Shown here piece by piece: positions 24,118 to 36,000 of a DNA stretch of 64,000 nt. Below the pieces are notes generated by a model, which saw nothing but the letters and a program-made list of their open reading frames with translations, did not search any database and was not told where the DNA came from. The translations under genes and the position numbers were made by a program. Source of the stretch: Diplosphaera chodatii (taxonomy: Eukaryota; Chlorophyta; Trebouxiophyceae; Prasiolales; Stichococcaceae); NCBI GenBank assembly GCA_032358165.1, contig JAALGY010000001.1, forward strand, positions 1,426,001 through 1,490,000, in the 5' to 3' direction. How positions within the stretch are numbered: the first letter of the stretch is position 1; each line of letters starts with the position of its first letter.

Positions 24118-24658
24118 GCTTGTGTGTTATACGAAGCAACAACAGTATGATAAGTTTACAAACGTGATGTTGCTTCTGCTGCTCCTGCACTCCCTATGCA
24201 GTGCATGACTGAATTTTCCAAGGAACGCAACCTCGCCATGATTACCTCCCAGCACCAACGCAGCAACAACAAGATCATCATGTGCAGCATCGCTGTGCAA
24301 TCGGATCGTCTTGACACTTCTGATCTGCTCCGCTCTGACAGGCTGCAGACAGCTGATGCATGCCGTGCTGCCATTCGGTGTTCAATTGTATCGGTTGCCG
24401 CTTGGTGTCCGTCAGCTTCCGTCGAGTCACACAGCGTTCTGCAGCAAACAGCAGAGCACGGCTTCTTTGGGTTGATGGCTTGGCTCTGCCTCTTTTACGG
24501 GCGCTGAGGTGCTCGTCGGCAGTGCTTTACGGTCTCGCTGCACCGACACTCACATCACGCTCACCTATGCCTCAGTGACTGCGAGAGCCTGATTGATTTG
24601 GCTGACAGCGTGCACCCGCCGCAGCTCTGCATCAGCATTCTGCAACGGTTTTGCGGCA
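24118..24658. other. divergent intergenic region
   Basis: Between the minus-strand PAO-type gene and the plus-strand unknown gene, so it should contain both promoters. Overlapping ORFs in it show no family resemblance. A start upstream of 24659 for the unknown gene is possible. Confidence 0.45.
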
Positions 24659-27098
24659 ATGCAGCCGCTAGCGTCCCGCAGCTCGCACCATGGGCCTCGC
24701 ATGCTGCCTGCCTCGGCGCTGCATTGCGCCGCAAACAGGGAGCAGCACACGGATCGCTTGCAACAGCAGCCAGCGACCACGCGGCTGCACAGATGCCAGG
24801 GAAAGAGGCTGCACTGCAGATCCGAAGCTACCGCACCAACCACCGCCGCATCACTGTGGCAGCGCGCAGCGGCCAGCACGAACTGCAGGCTGCAGCTGCG
24901 CAGCAGCAGTCGCAGCATCGCACCGGCGCTACGCGCTATGCGAGCGGTGGTGCCTGTGCCAAAGACGACGGACGAGGCCATCATCCTGCTGGAGCGCCTG
25001 CAGCGGGTATTGCTGCTCACTGCTGTACATGAGTGCAAATGGAACCAGTGTAAGGTTTCTGCAATTGTATATTGCATTTGTCAGTGCGGGCTGCCTCTGT
25101 GGCTCAAGCGGAAAGCGACAGCCACCTAGGTGGTCAAGGTGATCACACGACCACCTCATGGTGTCGGTTGGCAGCGATGATTGGTGAACCATCTACTGCA
25201 GACTACGCTGGAGACTGGCAGCCAGCATGGCATGAACCTGGTCGTGTCTGGCGGCGGCTTCGCTTCTACATTGGTCGCCTTCCTGGTGCACTCCGTGTTT
25301 GAGGTGTGCTGTTTGCTGGCATGCGTCAATGCGTGCTGCATGATGGTCTGGCATGTGGCCGCTTCAGTGTAGTCACATTGGCCTTGAAATACAGTGCTCA
25401 AGGATGCCACGTGCATCCCAACAGGATCGCTGTGCGGCAGTATTCGTGCGGCTGCCGGGCACAACAGACGCCGACTTCAACCGCGCTCAGTACTTGGCCT
25501 CCTTCCTGGGTGCGTGTAGAGAATGATGTTCATTCTTGATATCCACGTCACGTTGTCCAGTACCTCGTGGGGCCTGCACTGTACACTGTGGATGTGTCCA
25601 CCCATCCTATGTGCGCTGGTGTCATCTGATGCGTTGGTCATGCACCTGTGCCATTTCACGGTCCAGACGGGAGACGCACCCTGCTATGCGTGCAGGCATG
25701 GAGCTGTGGCAGCTGCAGCCGGCGCCGCCCCACAGCCAGGACAGCAGCGACGCCGGCGGCAGCCTCCTCAGCAACGGCACCGACCTGGCGCTCGGCGTGG
25801 AGCTGGGCAGCTTCGATGGCAGCCTGGACCTGGGGGACATGTCAGGTGCGCTAGACGGGCACCTGCCTTTCAGGCATCGGCCGCCTCCATGCAGATGCCT
25901 CGGCCTAGGCGCCGGCCTGCACTAGCATGGTCGCTGAGTGTCTCTGGTGGCAGCCCCAATCCAAGTATCACAGTTTCCAGCCGCACCACGTAGCCAATGA
26001 CGCTCTCGGTGCTCAGCCGCCACATCCCAAGGCAAAGGCTCCACTGCAGCTCACCGTAGTCTCACTATGATACCTGCCCTCGTGCAGGGTCAGAGTCTTC
26101 AGATGGCGAGGACGCTGAGATCAGTCTCGTGCTCAGCGGTGCCGTCAAGGCGTTGCAAGCAGCGTTCTGGGACCGCGATGGGCCGCCTGTCGTTGTGTTC
26201 GATGGCCTGCATGCAGACGACCTTCCCGCATCAGAACAGGTGCAAAGTCTCCTGTCTGCTCTGGTGCTACATGACTCAAATGCAGAACAGCAACCTCATG
26301 AAGGCAGGATAAAGTGCTGCAGTTCAGCGTGGTGCAGAGATCGTCATTACATCCTTCCTGTGATCCTAGCAGGAGGACCCCAGCTGGGACGGCTCACTGG
26401 ACTTTGGCGAGCAGCTGGGCGCCTCCTACAGGGCCACCTCGGAGGCGGTCGACACTTCATCGGACCTGCTCAGCAGCTGGGATGATGCAGGCAGCGGCAA
26501 TGATGCGGCAGCCACGATGGGCTCACAAACCGTCAGGCTGCCTGGGCTGCCATCAGGGCGGCGGGTCTCGCTGCTAGCAGGGTGCGTTGCAGGCCTTAGG
26601 TCCTCGTACCATGCCATGCACATGTTTCTGGGATGCAGCACGGCCTGATGCCTCATGATCAAGCGTCACGCGTATCGTGGATATATGTACTTTGTGCACG
26701 TCGACATGTTGAATGGTAGAGAACTGTGGGCAGGCTGTCGGAGATTGGTGTGCGTGCGGTGGCGGACCTGGCGGGGATGCCCAACTGGGACTGGGTCCCT
26801 GACGCCGAGGTGGCTCCTCACACCGACAGGTGCCTGCAGCAGTTCGCTGAACTACAGGGTTCTGGGTACACATGCAAGAGGGTGCTGCATGAGGTGAAGT
26901 ACGATGCAGAGGGATCTGGAGCCAGGTTGACTTATTGATATCTCCCTTTGCAGCAATGGCAGTGGACCGGCAGACAGCGGGCCGAGCTCTGCGCCTGCTG
27001 GCACCACCGAACGCACTGCACCTCACTCAGATGGTCAGCCCCAGCCACAACAGTTGCGCTCCACAAGGGCTGCCCGAGCGCTTGCCCAGTGCCGCTGA
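24659..27098 (+). CDS. unrecognised protein, 428 residues
   Basis: Eight exons join in phase throughout: 24659-25006, 25202-25303, 25425-25509, 25696-25845, 26088-26239, 26373-26581, 26734-26829, 26954-27098. The first ~90 residues are rich in R, S, Q and A and could be a plastid or mitochondrial transit peptide; the likely mature start is near MRAVVPVPKTTDEAI. A hydrophobic, glycine-rich stretch follows (MNLVVSGGGFASTLVAF, about 127-143), then VFVRLPGTTDADFNRAQYLA. Residues ~180-360 are acidic and serine-rich with a folded-looking patch (ALQAAFWDRDGPPVVVFDG). After that come LSEIGVRAVADLAGMPNWDW and a disordered tail. I do not recognise the family. Phase agreement across seven introns and strong codon bias support a real gene. 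The first exon is the least certain part. Confidence 0.65.
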
Positions 27099-27702
27099 AG
27101 CAGCCGCATGCAAACAGACAGGAACAACAGGGCCACAGCTGCCCCCCTGCTCAGCAGAAGAAGTGTTAATGGTGGATAAACAGGAGGTTCGTCCTGTTGC
27201 AGAGCAGCGCTCGTTGACTACCACATGTGGGGCAGCAGCCGGGCCGCTAGGAGGCTCGAGCGGTTTATGCATTGAGCCGCCTGCATGGTGTGTTCGGCAT
27301 CCTGGTGCAGGATAGGTAACTGTACGGGTTCAGGTTCAGGCCGGGCAGGTGCGTTCAGCATTCAGGTCAGCAGTGGTAGGATCAGGTCAGGTGAGGGTAG
27401 GTCAGGTGCACCATGTAACCTCATGACAAAGAACCATGACGGTTTCTGTGCGAGGCACGCTGGGCCGATGTATTATGCCAGCCTGGCATAAATTTTTAGC
27501 TCCTCCGCTACTTCCGCTTCTGCAGCTGTTGTTTCGAGACGACCAGATGGTCACATCTTGCAATTGCGCATTACAAATCATTACAGCATTACAGTGTCCT
27601 CAGGCAGAGATACACAGGTCAAGAACTGAGCACCTCTACAGTAACAGAACTAACTCGTCTTGAGTCCATCGCATCAGCTTCACGTTGTCAACGAAGCACG
27701 CA
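27099..27702. other. intergenic with degenerate GGTCAGGT-like repeats
   Basis: Separates two plus-strand genes. Bases 27322-27420 carry many short imperfect copies of CAGGT/GGTCAG/TTCAGG, a minisatellite-like stretch. Further right is an AT-richer segment that probably includes the UCH promoter. An ORF reading on from the previous gene's last exon in another frame was not accepted as coding. Confidence 0.5.
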
Positions 27703-29455
27703 ATGGGAAAGAGGTGGCTGCCGCTCGAGAGCAACCCTGCCGTCCTCAATGAGTTCGCGCAGACGATTGGGATGACCGACCCCTCGTATCGCTTCTGCGA
27801 CGTCTTCGGCCTTGACCCAGTGCGCGCTCACCGACACTTGCATGGCAAACCGTCGCATTCATGCGTTGTTTGCATGCACTGTCAGTCAGCTACCATGCAG
27901 ATGATGGTATTCACGCAGCATGTCATTTGGGCCTGCAGGAGCTGCTGCAGATGGTGCCACAGCCGGTGCTGGCGCTGCTGCTGCTGTTCCCCGTCACCAA
28001 GGAGAACGAGGCGGCGAAGGACGCGGAGGAGGCAGCGGCAGGTTAGCACCCTGGTCGTCTTCAGCTGTTCACGCACTGGAGCTTGCCTTCAATTGGCGGC
28101 GTGTGGCGCCAGTCGGTGTAAGCTGGGCATCATGCTGCTGGCGGTTGAGACCCAGTGATCTGTACTTCATGCACATAGCATCCGCTTCCAATTATTGGTC
28201 GAGGGATGATCTTTGCGTTCACAGCTGCGGCTGGCGGACGGGAGCCAGGGCCAAAGGAGCTATACTTCATGCGGCAGACGATCGGCAATGCATGCGGCAC
28301 CATCGGCCTGCTGCACGCGCTGGGCAACACAAAGGATGTCGTGCGGCTAGGTGGATAGCTTACCTATCATCCATGCATCGCTAGCAGCCCGACCATGGCC
28401 GCTGCCACAACGCTTCTGCGCCGACTGCAACTGCATGACACCTCTGAAGCGTCTGGTGCTTGATCCGGGCAAGCTATGGTCAGCGGGTTCACACAGTGGT
28501 GACGCCGCCAGCACTGTGGGGCGCAGTGATATATCCCCTGTGTCGTGGGGTGCAGAGCCGGGGTCGTGGCTGGAGGACTTTTACGCCCGCACGCAGCCGA
28601 TGAGCCCCGCGGACCGGGGCGCCTACCTGGAGCGGCCGCCCGCCGACGCCCCCAGCCTTGACGACGCCCATGAAGTGGGTTGCTTCGTCCACCTTGCCCA
28701 GTGTTGACCAGTCATAGGGGCTGCCCGCAGGTTGTGGACATGCAGAAGGAGGCCAACGCATCCTGTAGTGCAATTCAGCAGGGATTGTTGTACTGGAGCT
28801 TGCGCCTTCTCGAATCCCCAGTCCATAGACGCACATGAGATGCATGTCTCAGGCCTGTCAGGCGCAGGGTGGAGTGTTTTGCTTGAGAGCACGGGCGTCA
28901 TCGACGTTGGTCCCCTGTGAGGAAGTCTATTTGAGGCCACAGCGGTCAAACTGTCGGGATGTCTTGATCGTCATCTCTTGCCTGTTGTCATGGTCGGTTT
29001 TACGCTTGCCAGTCCCCTGGATCCCCTTAGGCGGCAGCCAACGAGGGGCAGACGAGGACGCCGGCGCTGGACGAGGTGGTGGCGCTGCACTTTGCGGCGC
29101 TGGTGGAGCGCGACGGCCAGTTGTGGGAGCTGGACGGCCGCAAGTCGGGGCCCGTCTCCCACGGCCCCACCTCCAAAGACACGCTGCTGCAGGTGCGCGC
29201 AGCGATGCGCCGCGTGAGCAGACCGATGCCCTGGTGCCCGCCGTTATCCAGCCCAAGGGCATCGTGAGCCGGCGGTGCAAATGCTCAAAGTGCAACTGTT
29301 CGAGTACGTCCATGTGCCTTGCACACCATGGTGACTCACTGCAGTCTCTGCTGCAGGACTCGGTGGCTGTGGTGAAGAAGTTCATGGGCATGGCCGGCGG
29401 CGACATCAACTTCAACCTCATAGCACTGGCGCCGCCATCACCTTACGATGATTGA
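27703..29455 (+). CDS. UCH3: ubiquitin C-terminal hydrolase (peptidase C12, UCH-L3 type)
   Basis: Six exons (27703-27819, 27939-28041, 28225-28350, 28556-28674, 29031-29192, 29357-29455) give 241 residues, close to human UCH-L3 (230). The start [19 protein letters not shown] and [16 protein letters not shown] match the family opening. Catalytic residues are in place: oxyanion Gln91 and nucleophile Cys97 in [13 protein letters not shown], His175 in [13 protein letters not shown] and Asp190 in LWELDGR. The crossover loop lies between [15 protein letters not shown] and [12 protein letters not shown]. The enzyme removes small adducts from the ubiquitin (and possibly NEDD8) C-terminus in cytosol or nucleus. 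An extra small exon (near 28733-28770, V-V-D-M-Q-K-E) was considered between exons 4 and 5 but does not keep the frame. Confidence 0.95.
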
Positions 29456-30025
29456 TCGACAGCCAGCAGATGTACTGACAGCCCATGGCACTGCCATCAT
29501 GTTGTTCAGATGGTGCCTCCTAGAGTGCGCTGTGATGTGGTCCGGTGCCGCAGGATGCTGTGCTGCAGAAAGTTGCCCATGAGTGGTGCACTCGGAGCAC
29601 TTGCCTCGTTAAGCAATGCTGCTGCTGTCTCGTATGCTTTACAAGGGCACACACTCCGCATGTCAGCACACGGTTCACACCGAGCATGCAGAGCTATATC
29701 ATACAAAGGATACAGGATTGCCTTGTTGCCAGATGTACAAGGTGGCAAATTGATGTTCCCCTAGCGAGAGTCCTAGACCAAGCCTATTGCAGCGGTGGAG
29801 AGACGATACAGCACTGACAAACGTACAAGCCCGGTCGCAGCACTCCAGTGAACCCGGCAAACTGCAGTAATGGCGCTGCAGGGTCTCCTCAAAAGGGGCT
29901 CGCTCCAGGGCAGGCCACGGTCCATGCAGCGTTGGGCATGGCATGTGGGCTCCCAATTTTGCTCCAGGGCAGGCCGCGGTCCAGGCAGCGCTCCGTGTAG
30001 CACTTGCGATTCAAGAAGTCTCGCT
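29456..30025. other. intergenic between convergent genes
   Basis: Tail-to-tail gap between UCH and ATG2. The right part (29897-30025) holds two of the three ~60-base repeats described separately. Nothing else recognised. Confidence 0.5.
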
Positions 30026-30060
30026 TCAGGGCAGGCCGCGGTCCAGGCGGCGCTGTGCGT
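29897..30060. repeat. three tandem ~60-bp repeats at the ATG2 3' end
   Basis: Three imperfect copies share the core CTCCAGGGCAGGCC followed by (A/G)CGGTCCA(G/T)GC; cores begin near 29903, 29962 and 30024 (spacing 59 and 62). The right-hand copy encodes the last residues of ATG2 (RRLDRGLP and stop). In the other two copies the position equivalent to the stop reads TGG instead of TGA on the minus strand. Confidence 0.85.
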
Positions 30061-33000
30061 GGCGCTCGGGGTCGATGCCATTGCGGGTGCCCAGCGCCAC
30101 CGCCCGCACCGCCGCCGCCAGCGCGCCTGCCGGTGCCGCTGCCGCCCCCGGCACAGCCCGCACCCCCCGCGCGATGGCCTGCAGGACACACCTCAGGGCT
30201 CGCCACGCTGCCTCTTGCACAGAACAGCCGGTCGATGTGCTGGTCGCAGGGACGCTGGCGCGGCCTGTTGCTGCCTGAGGCTGCACGTGCAATTGCCATT
30301 GGAGCTGCATCCCCACAGCATTCAGCACCAGATGTTCGCACGATGTACCCAGACCCCAGACGCCCGCAGCCCAGTCCCGCAGCGCAGTGCTGCCGCAAGA
30401 CCTGGTGCTGGCAGCTACTGATGAGCCTGGATGATTGTGACACATGGTTCTGAGGCCCAGGGTTTAGCACCGCGTGACTCACCGCGCCCAGGGACGCGTC
30501 GCCGGAGCGGACGGAGGCGGCGGGGGCGAGCACCACCGCGCGGGCCGCGGCGCCGAAGCCCCCCTGCAGCCGCGCCCGCGCCTGCCGCAGCCCCTCACCC
30601 ACCCCCGCCGGCTGCTCCACGTACGCCCCGCCCGGCGTGCCCGCCCCCTGCATTTGAAAATGTGTTGACTATCAGAAGCACAGAGCCACCAGAGATATAC
30701 CAGAGATACCAGAGATATTTGTCAACATTGTTCAAGCAAAACAGTCAAGGACTCTTAGAGGGGGTGAATGCTGGTAGCTGCTCTGCGGACCGGAGCAGGC
30801 CCCACTTGCATGCCTGCCAGCTGCCTCGCACAGTTCCTGGCCTACAACCCACGCACTACTCCAGCCGCGGCGCACCTGCAGCACGGCCTGCGCGCCGCTG
30901 GCGACGGACGCCGACAGCCCAAGCGCCTCCAGCGCCACCGCGCGCGCTAAGGCGGTCAGCCCCCGCCGCACCTGCCGCTCCAGGGGCACCGCGTCCGGGG
31001 CCGCCCTCCGCACCCTGCCGCCGCCGCTGCCGCTGTAGTGGGTGCGCGGCGTGCCCCTTGGCGTGCCTGCGACACGTTGTCAGCGGGCTGCTGTCAGCAG
31101 AGCTGCATGCTGAGCGGGCCTGCTCATCAGGATGCCTCACCCTGATGGCGAGAGTTGCCAGAACTCTGATCTGACTGCTGAACAAGGAGCAGGAGTCCAC
31201 TTATGAACACGGGCCTCAGTTTATGACCATATAAGCCTGTCAGCACCTGTGGGTGTGGAGTGCCCGCCAGACTGCCGGCCGTGCGAGGCGCGGCGGGAGG
31301 TGCGCCGCTGCGCCGCCAGCCGCCCTGTAGCACAGGGAGCAGGCGCACGGTACACAGATCAAGTTCTCATCTTTATCTTGGACCCCGCTTGCACGACATC
31401 GATCACTGGGGGTCGTTTCCTCCAGAACTGTGTCTCTTTTGCAGCAGTGTGACGGTCTTGCTCCTGACAGAGCGGCAGGTCGATTGCAAATGCTCGGAAA
31501 CTGCTGACGCTGGGTATCATCAAGGGAATTGATTGGCGGGCTCAGGAAACCTATGTGAATGGCTGCGGTGGCCCGCACCTGACGGAATGGCGGCGAGCGG
31601 CGCTGCGGCGGTGCCGAGCCGGACCAGGGCCGCGATCGGCGCCACGCCCGTCACGAACTTGTGCGCCTGCAAGGCAACAGTCTTGCAGTTGCAAGTCCAC
31701 CAGTCATCCCGTATGTTGTACTAGAGAGTCTGTCGTGCTTGAGACGACCACCATGCGCCCCCGCAGGAGCTCGACACAAGCTGCGTGCGGCACTTGTGGG
31801 CGTGGGCTGCAGTGGCGGGAGTGGCCACCTGGTGCGTGGTGATGTCGGCGATGTACTCGGCGGCGGTGCCCCGCGCAACGGCCGGCCAGCCCTCAGCGTC
31901 CGCCAGCGCCACCCGCGGCAGCCGCAGCGCCACGCCGCCCCACGGCACCAGGTTGAGCACCTGCGCCCAGGAGCTTTCGGCCTTTGCTGCCATGGATCTG
32001 ACGGTAGTGTTCTCAAGGTGCAGGATCTCATGCGGGACAGTTGCCAGGGTCGTCTGATGTTGCCAAGGCCCTTGAATCACATGTGCATCATGCCGCTCGG
32101 CTGCAGGCACACGATCAGCTGCCAGTCAGCATGCATGGGAGGGTAACAACGTACGATGCTGTAGTTAGACAGTGCATTGTATGAACAAGCAGGCACCTCG
32201 ATGAGGGCGCCGGTGCGCAGGGCCCCCAGGTCCACCCGGCGCGGCCTGTAGTCCACCACCACGCTCCAGCCGCTGATGGCGACGCCGCTGAAGAAGGGGC
32301 CTGCCCGCAGCACCCAGGGGAAGTCACAGCGGCTGATGCAGAGCACGATCGTTGAGCGTTCTGCCACATGAAGCGACACATATGCACTGGCGACATTTTG
32401 AATCAATCAAATGTCACGCTGGCAGGACCCTGTATGCACCAATCCCAGGATGTAGGATGGTTTCATAGTAGCAGGACTTGTGTGACGTGTTAAATCAGCT
32501 GTGGCTGCACACCTGCGCTGTCCTCGACTCCATCCGCCGCCGCCACCACGTCTTCATCCTCGTCGGAGGCACCGGGGGCGGACACCAGCACGGGCGCTTC
32601 ATCCGCGGCCGCCGGCGCCAGGAAGGCCGCGAGGAACAGGCACGTGCCCTGGTCCAGCCGCACCTCAGCAGCACCAATGGCTGGCTGTCAGCAATGCGTC
32701 AGGCGGCCACGCGGTGGGCAGTGGCGGTGCACTGTAGCTGCACCTTGCTGTTCTGAGTTGCTGGGACATGCAGAGGGATCAAGACAGAGCATTTGATTCG
32801 AGCTGTGCCACGTTTGCTGAAGTAATGCAAGTCTAGCACACAAACCCAGGGAGTTGCAAGGTCTAAAGGCATGAGCACACCCGCATGGGCAGCAGCCAGA
32901 TGGACAAGTCCAGTTCCTCAGCGGCGTCTGGCTCTTGAAGTACAGCAGCAACCTCCGCCTGCAGCAGCAAGGGGCGCAGGGCTGAAAAGCGTGCAAAGGA

Positions 33001-36000
33001 GCTGCAGACTCGCTGCAACAGCCGCTGACGTTGATCAGGCAAATCAAGATCAGCTGAGAATGCTGATGCAGACACCACTGATGATGTGGAGCTTGCTCCC
33101 TCCAGGGTGGGCACCTGAAAGATGCAGGCTTCAGGGTCGCGCGGCGCGCGCAGCGTCGCGTGGTGGCCCAGCATGCGGCGCCAAGGATTGCGCGTGTCCT
33201 TTGCCACCGCGCAATCTCGCACCTGCGCCGACAATCATGACCATCAGGCAGTGCCCTGGCAGGCTGGTGCTCCTGAACCCGTCGTCAAGATCTCTACATG
33301 TTGCACGGTAGCGACCTTGCGACACAAGCAGCGCCCCACCTCAAAGTCGTGCAGAGACACCGCGAGGCGCCAGGCGTGGCTGTCCTGCGCGCCATACCGC
33401 TCAGCACGGACGCAGAAGCCAGACACCTGCACGGAGCGCCGCAGATCGGCAAGTCCTGTCTGCAGCACGCTCGCATTTTGCGCACTGAGCTGCAGCCAGG
33501 TTGAGACGCGGCAGCACCAAGAGAAGCATCTGCTGCTGGACGCTCCACATAACGGAGCAAGGTACTGATGTCACAGTCAGGATGATCCACCACAAGCAAT
33601 CAAACACCGGTCGACGTCAGTGTCATGAGGCAACCCCAGCTGCCCCATCACCTCTGCCTCCACGCGGCGAGAGCCGGGCGCCTGCCGGTGTCGGCTGCTT
33701 GCGGCTGGGCCGATACCGGCCCCGCGCCCATGGCCGTTGGGCAGCTGCTGCTGGCTGTCGCCGTCCTCGCACAGCGCCACCAGCGCCTGGGGTTCAGAGA
33801 CACACGATCAAGCTGGCGAATCCAATTGCCAAAGGCTGCTGCAAGCAAAAGCTGTCATCCTCAGGACAATGGCCAGGCAGCATCCCAGTTGAGTTGTGTG
33901 GCATGATGGGCTCGAGACCACCACCTTGAGGTTGCGGAGGGTGAAGCGTGCCGCGGGCTGCGGGAAGGTGCCTGGTGGGGGCTCGACCAGGGCGCCGCGG
34001 CGGCCGCTGCCTGAGGCGGCTGCTGGGGAGTGGCTGTCCCCAGGCACCATGACATAATCGTCGTGCACGTCCGGTGCTGACCCTGCAGGTTCCAGGGTGA
34101 CCCTGTGGTGGGCACATGGTGCTGTGCAAGTGGTAGGTTGGCGCCAGCTGGCATGTGGAGGCGAGCCTTGTCACACAGCTCCGTTGTGACCGAGCCGATC
34201 AGCGGCACCCGAGCACCGCACACGTTCTGTTTTCATTGCACACGGCAGGAATCACCGAGATTCCTGTGGTGTGGGGGTTAGTCACCTTCCACATCGACAT
34301 CGGCATCTGGCGGCGTGTACCAGATGCCGCGCTCCTCCCACTCCAGCAGCTCAGCCTCATAATCGTCACCACCCGAGGCTCCTTCTGCGCTCAGCACCCA
34401 GGACACTGAGCAACTGTCCAGCCCTCCACACACTGTCAAGCAGCACACCTCAACTGCCGAAGTTGGGCCAAGGCTGGCGAACGCTGTACTCTTCACGTGA
34501 TTTTGGGGCACATAAGTGTGGCCAGAAACAGTCATGATCCAACATGTACACATCTGAAGAGGCGTATAAATGCAAAGATATGCAAACACATCCAGACGGC
34601 CTGGCCTCCATCCTGCTGATCAATCACCTGCGGCCCGGGGGCTGGTGTGTGAGCTGCCGCGGCCGCCCACCAGCAGGGAGCAGTCCATGAAGCCCTCGAT
34701 GAGGCCGGGCGGCTGCTCGGAGGCCTCGCTGCGGGCGTCATCAGGTGTGTCTGCACGGCAACCTCAGAGTTAGAGCGTGTGCTGTAGTCCTAGACCGTTG
34801 CAGTGTAAAGTGGGGCTGCAGCGATACAAAAGTGCTCAATGCACAGTGCTGCTGTCCTGCCCCCACATGTGCGTGACCCACACGTACAGTCAGGTTGACG
34901 AGCTCAGGGATGGGTTCCAGGGTGTGGAGTGATACGGCCACTGCATACCTGGACAGTGCAAGTGCATTGCAGCGGCATGCGCGGGGCTGACGCCAGCGTC
35001 ATGGGGCACGGGCAGGTGGCCGCTGTCCCCTGGGCCCAGCTGCGACGCCTCGTCGCCGCTGCCGTCCAGCCAGCCGCCGCCCAGGAACACGGAAGCCTCC
35101 ATCAGCCCCTCCCTGTGGGTAAGCATTTTGCAACGAGTGGGGAAAAAAAAAGGTGGATTGCAGACCGTCAACGCCACGCCACTGCCCTGCACCTGCATCC
35201 GCATCTGAGTCTGCATGCTGCAGCTCAACGCACGCATGCTGCCCAGAGGAGCAGTGCAGGCGCAGGTGCTGCTGCAGCCCCGGTGCAGTGTCGTATGGAC
35301 CAGCAGCTCTGTGGCAGTTGAAACATGGGAGGCATGTGGGGAGCGCACCGCTGCGCCATCTCCTGGACCTCGTCCTTCGTCAGGCACGCCGGCACATCAG
35401 CGTCCTCGCTCGCAGATCTGCTTGGCCGTTGCCGCCGTCGGCCGAAGGGTTTGGCGGCTGCAGGCGGGGCTGGCGGCGCGCTCTGCGCAACCAGGCGGCT
35501 TAGGCACTGGAAGCCCTCGCGGCTGAGGTTGCTGACCAGGCGGCTGTTGCTGACCTCGATGCCCAGTGCGCCTGCATAACAGGCTTTGTCAGCCCACTGA
35601 CATGCCGCCATCATACCATTGTGCTTCGACAGCCCCTGTGACCGACCGCGCCAGCTGGTGAGGCACAAAGGTATGGCCCGGCCATCTAGCACACCTGCGC
35701 CCGACTCTGCTGGCAGCTGCACGGCGATGCAGATCTCCGTCTCCTGCGCCACGCACAGGTATCCGCAGCCGGGCAGCTGGACTGCTGGCAGGTGCACCGC
35801 GTCAGCCACGCCCCAGCCGGCCCCGCGCGCTGCAGCAGTGCAATGTGTGTTCATGACATGCAGCATCACTCGACTGAGCGCCTGGTGGAGCTGCAAAGAA
35901 ACAGCAAACCACATGTGCAGATGGTATGCGAGCGCAGCGTCGGCAGCCTGTTGGGGCAGCATGGGTGCAGAGCGTGGCCCACCGTCAGCCGGCGCCACCC

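Noticed and set aside
24690..25142. Alternative frame Cys/Arg-rich ORF over exon 1 of the unknown gene
   Set aside because: It does not join in phase to the following exon, while the 24659 frame does.
28733..28770. Extra UCH exon encoding V-V-D-M-Q-K-E-A
   Set aside because: No donor keeps the frame to the next exon; direct joining of 28674 to 29031 gives the expected family spacing.
29889..30653. 254-residue minus-strand ORF spanning the ATG2 end and the repeats
   Set aside because: It fuses two real ATG2 exons through intron sequence in a shifted frame. The real last exon (30026-30178) is in a different frame, with ATG2 homology.
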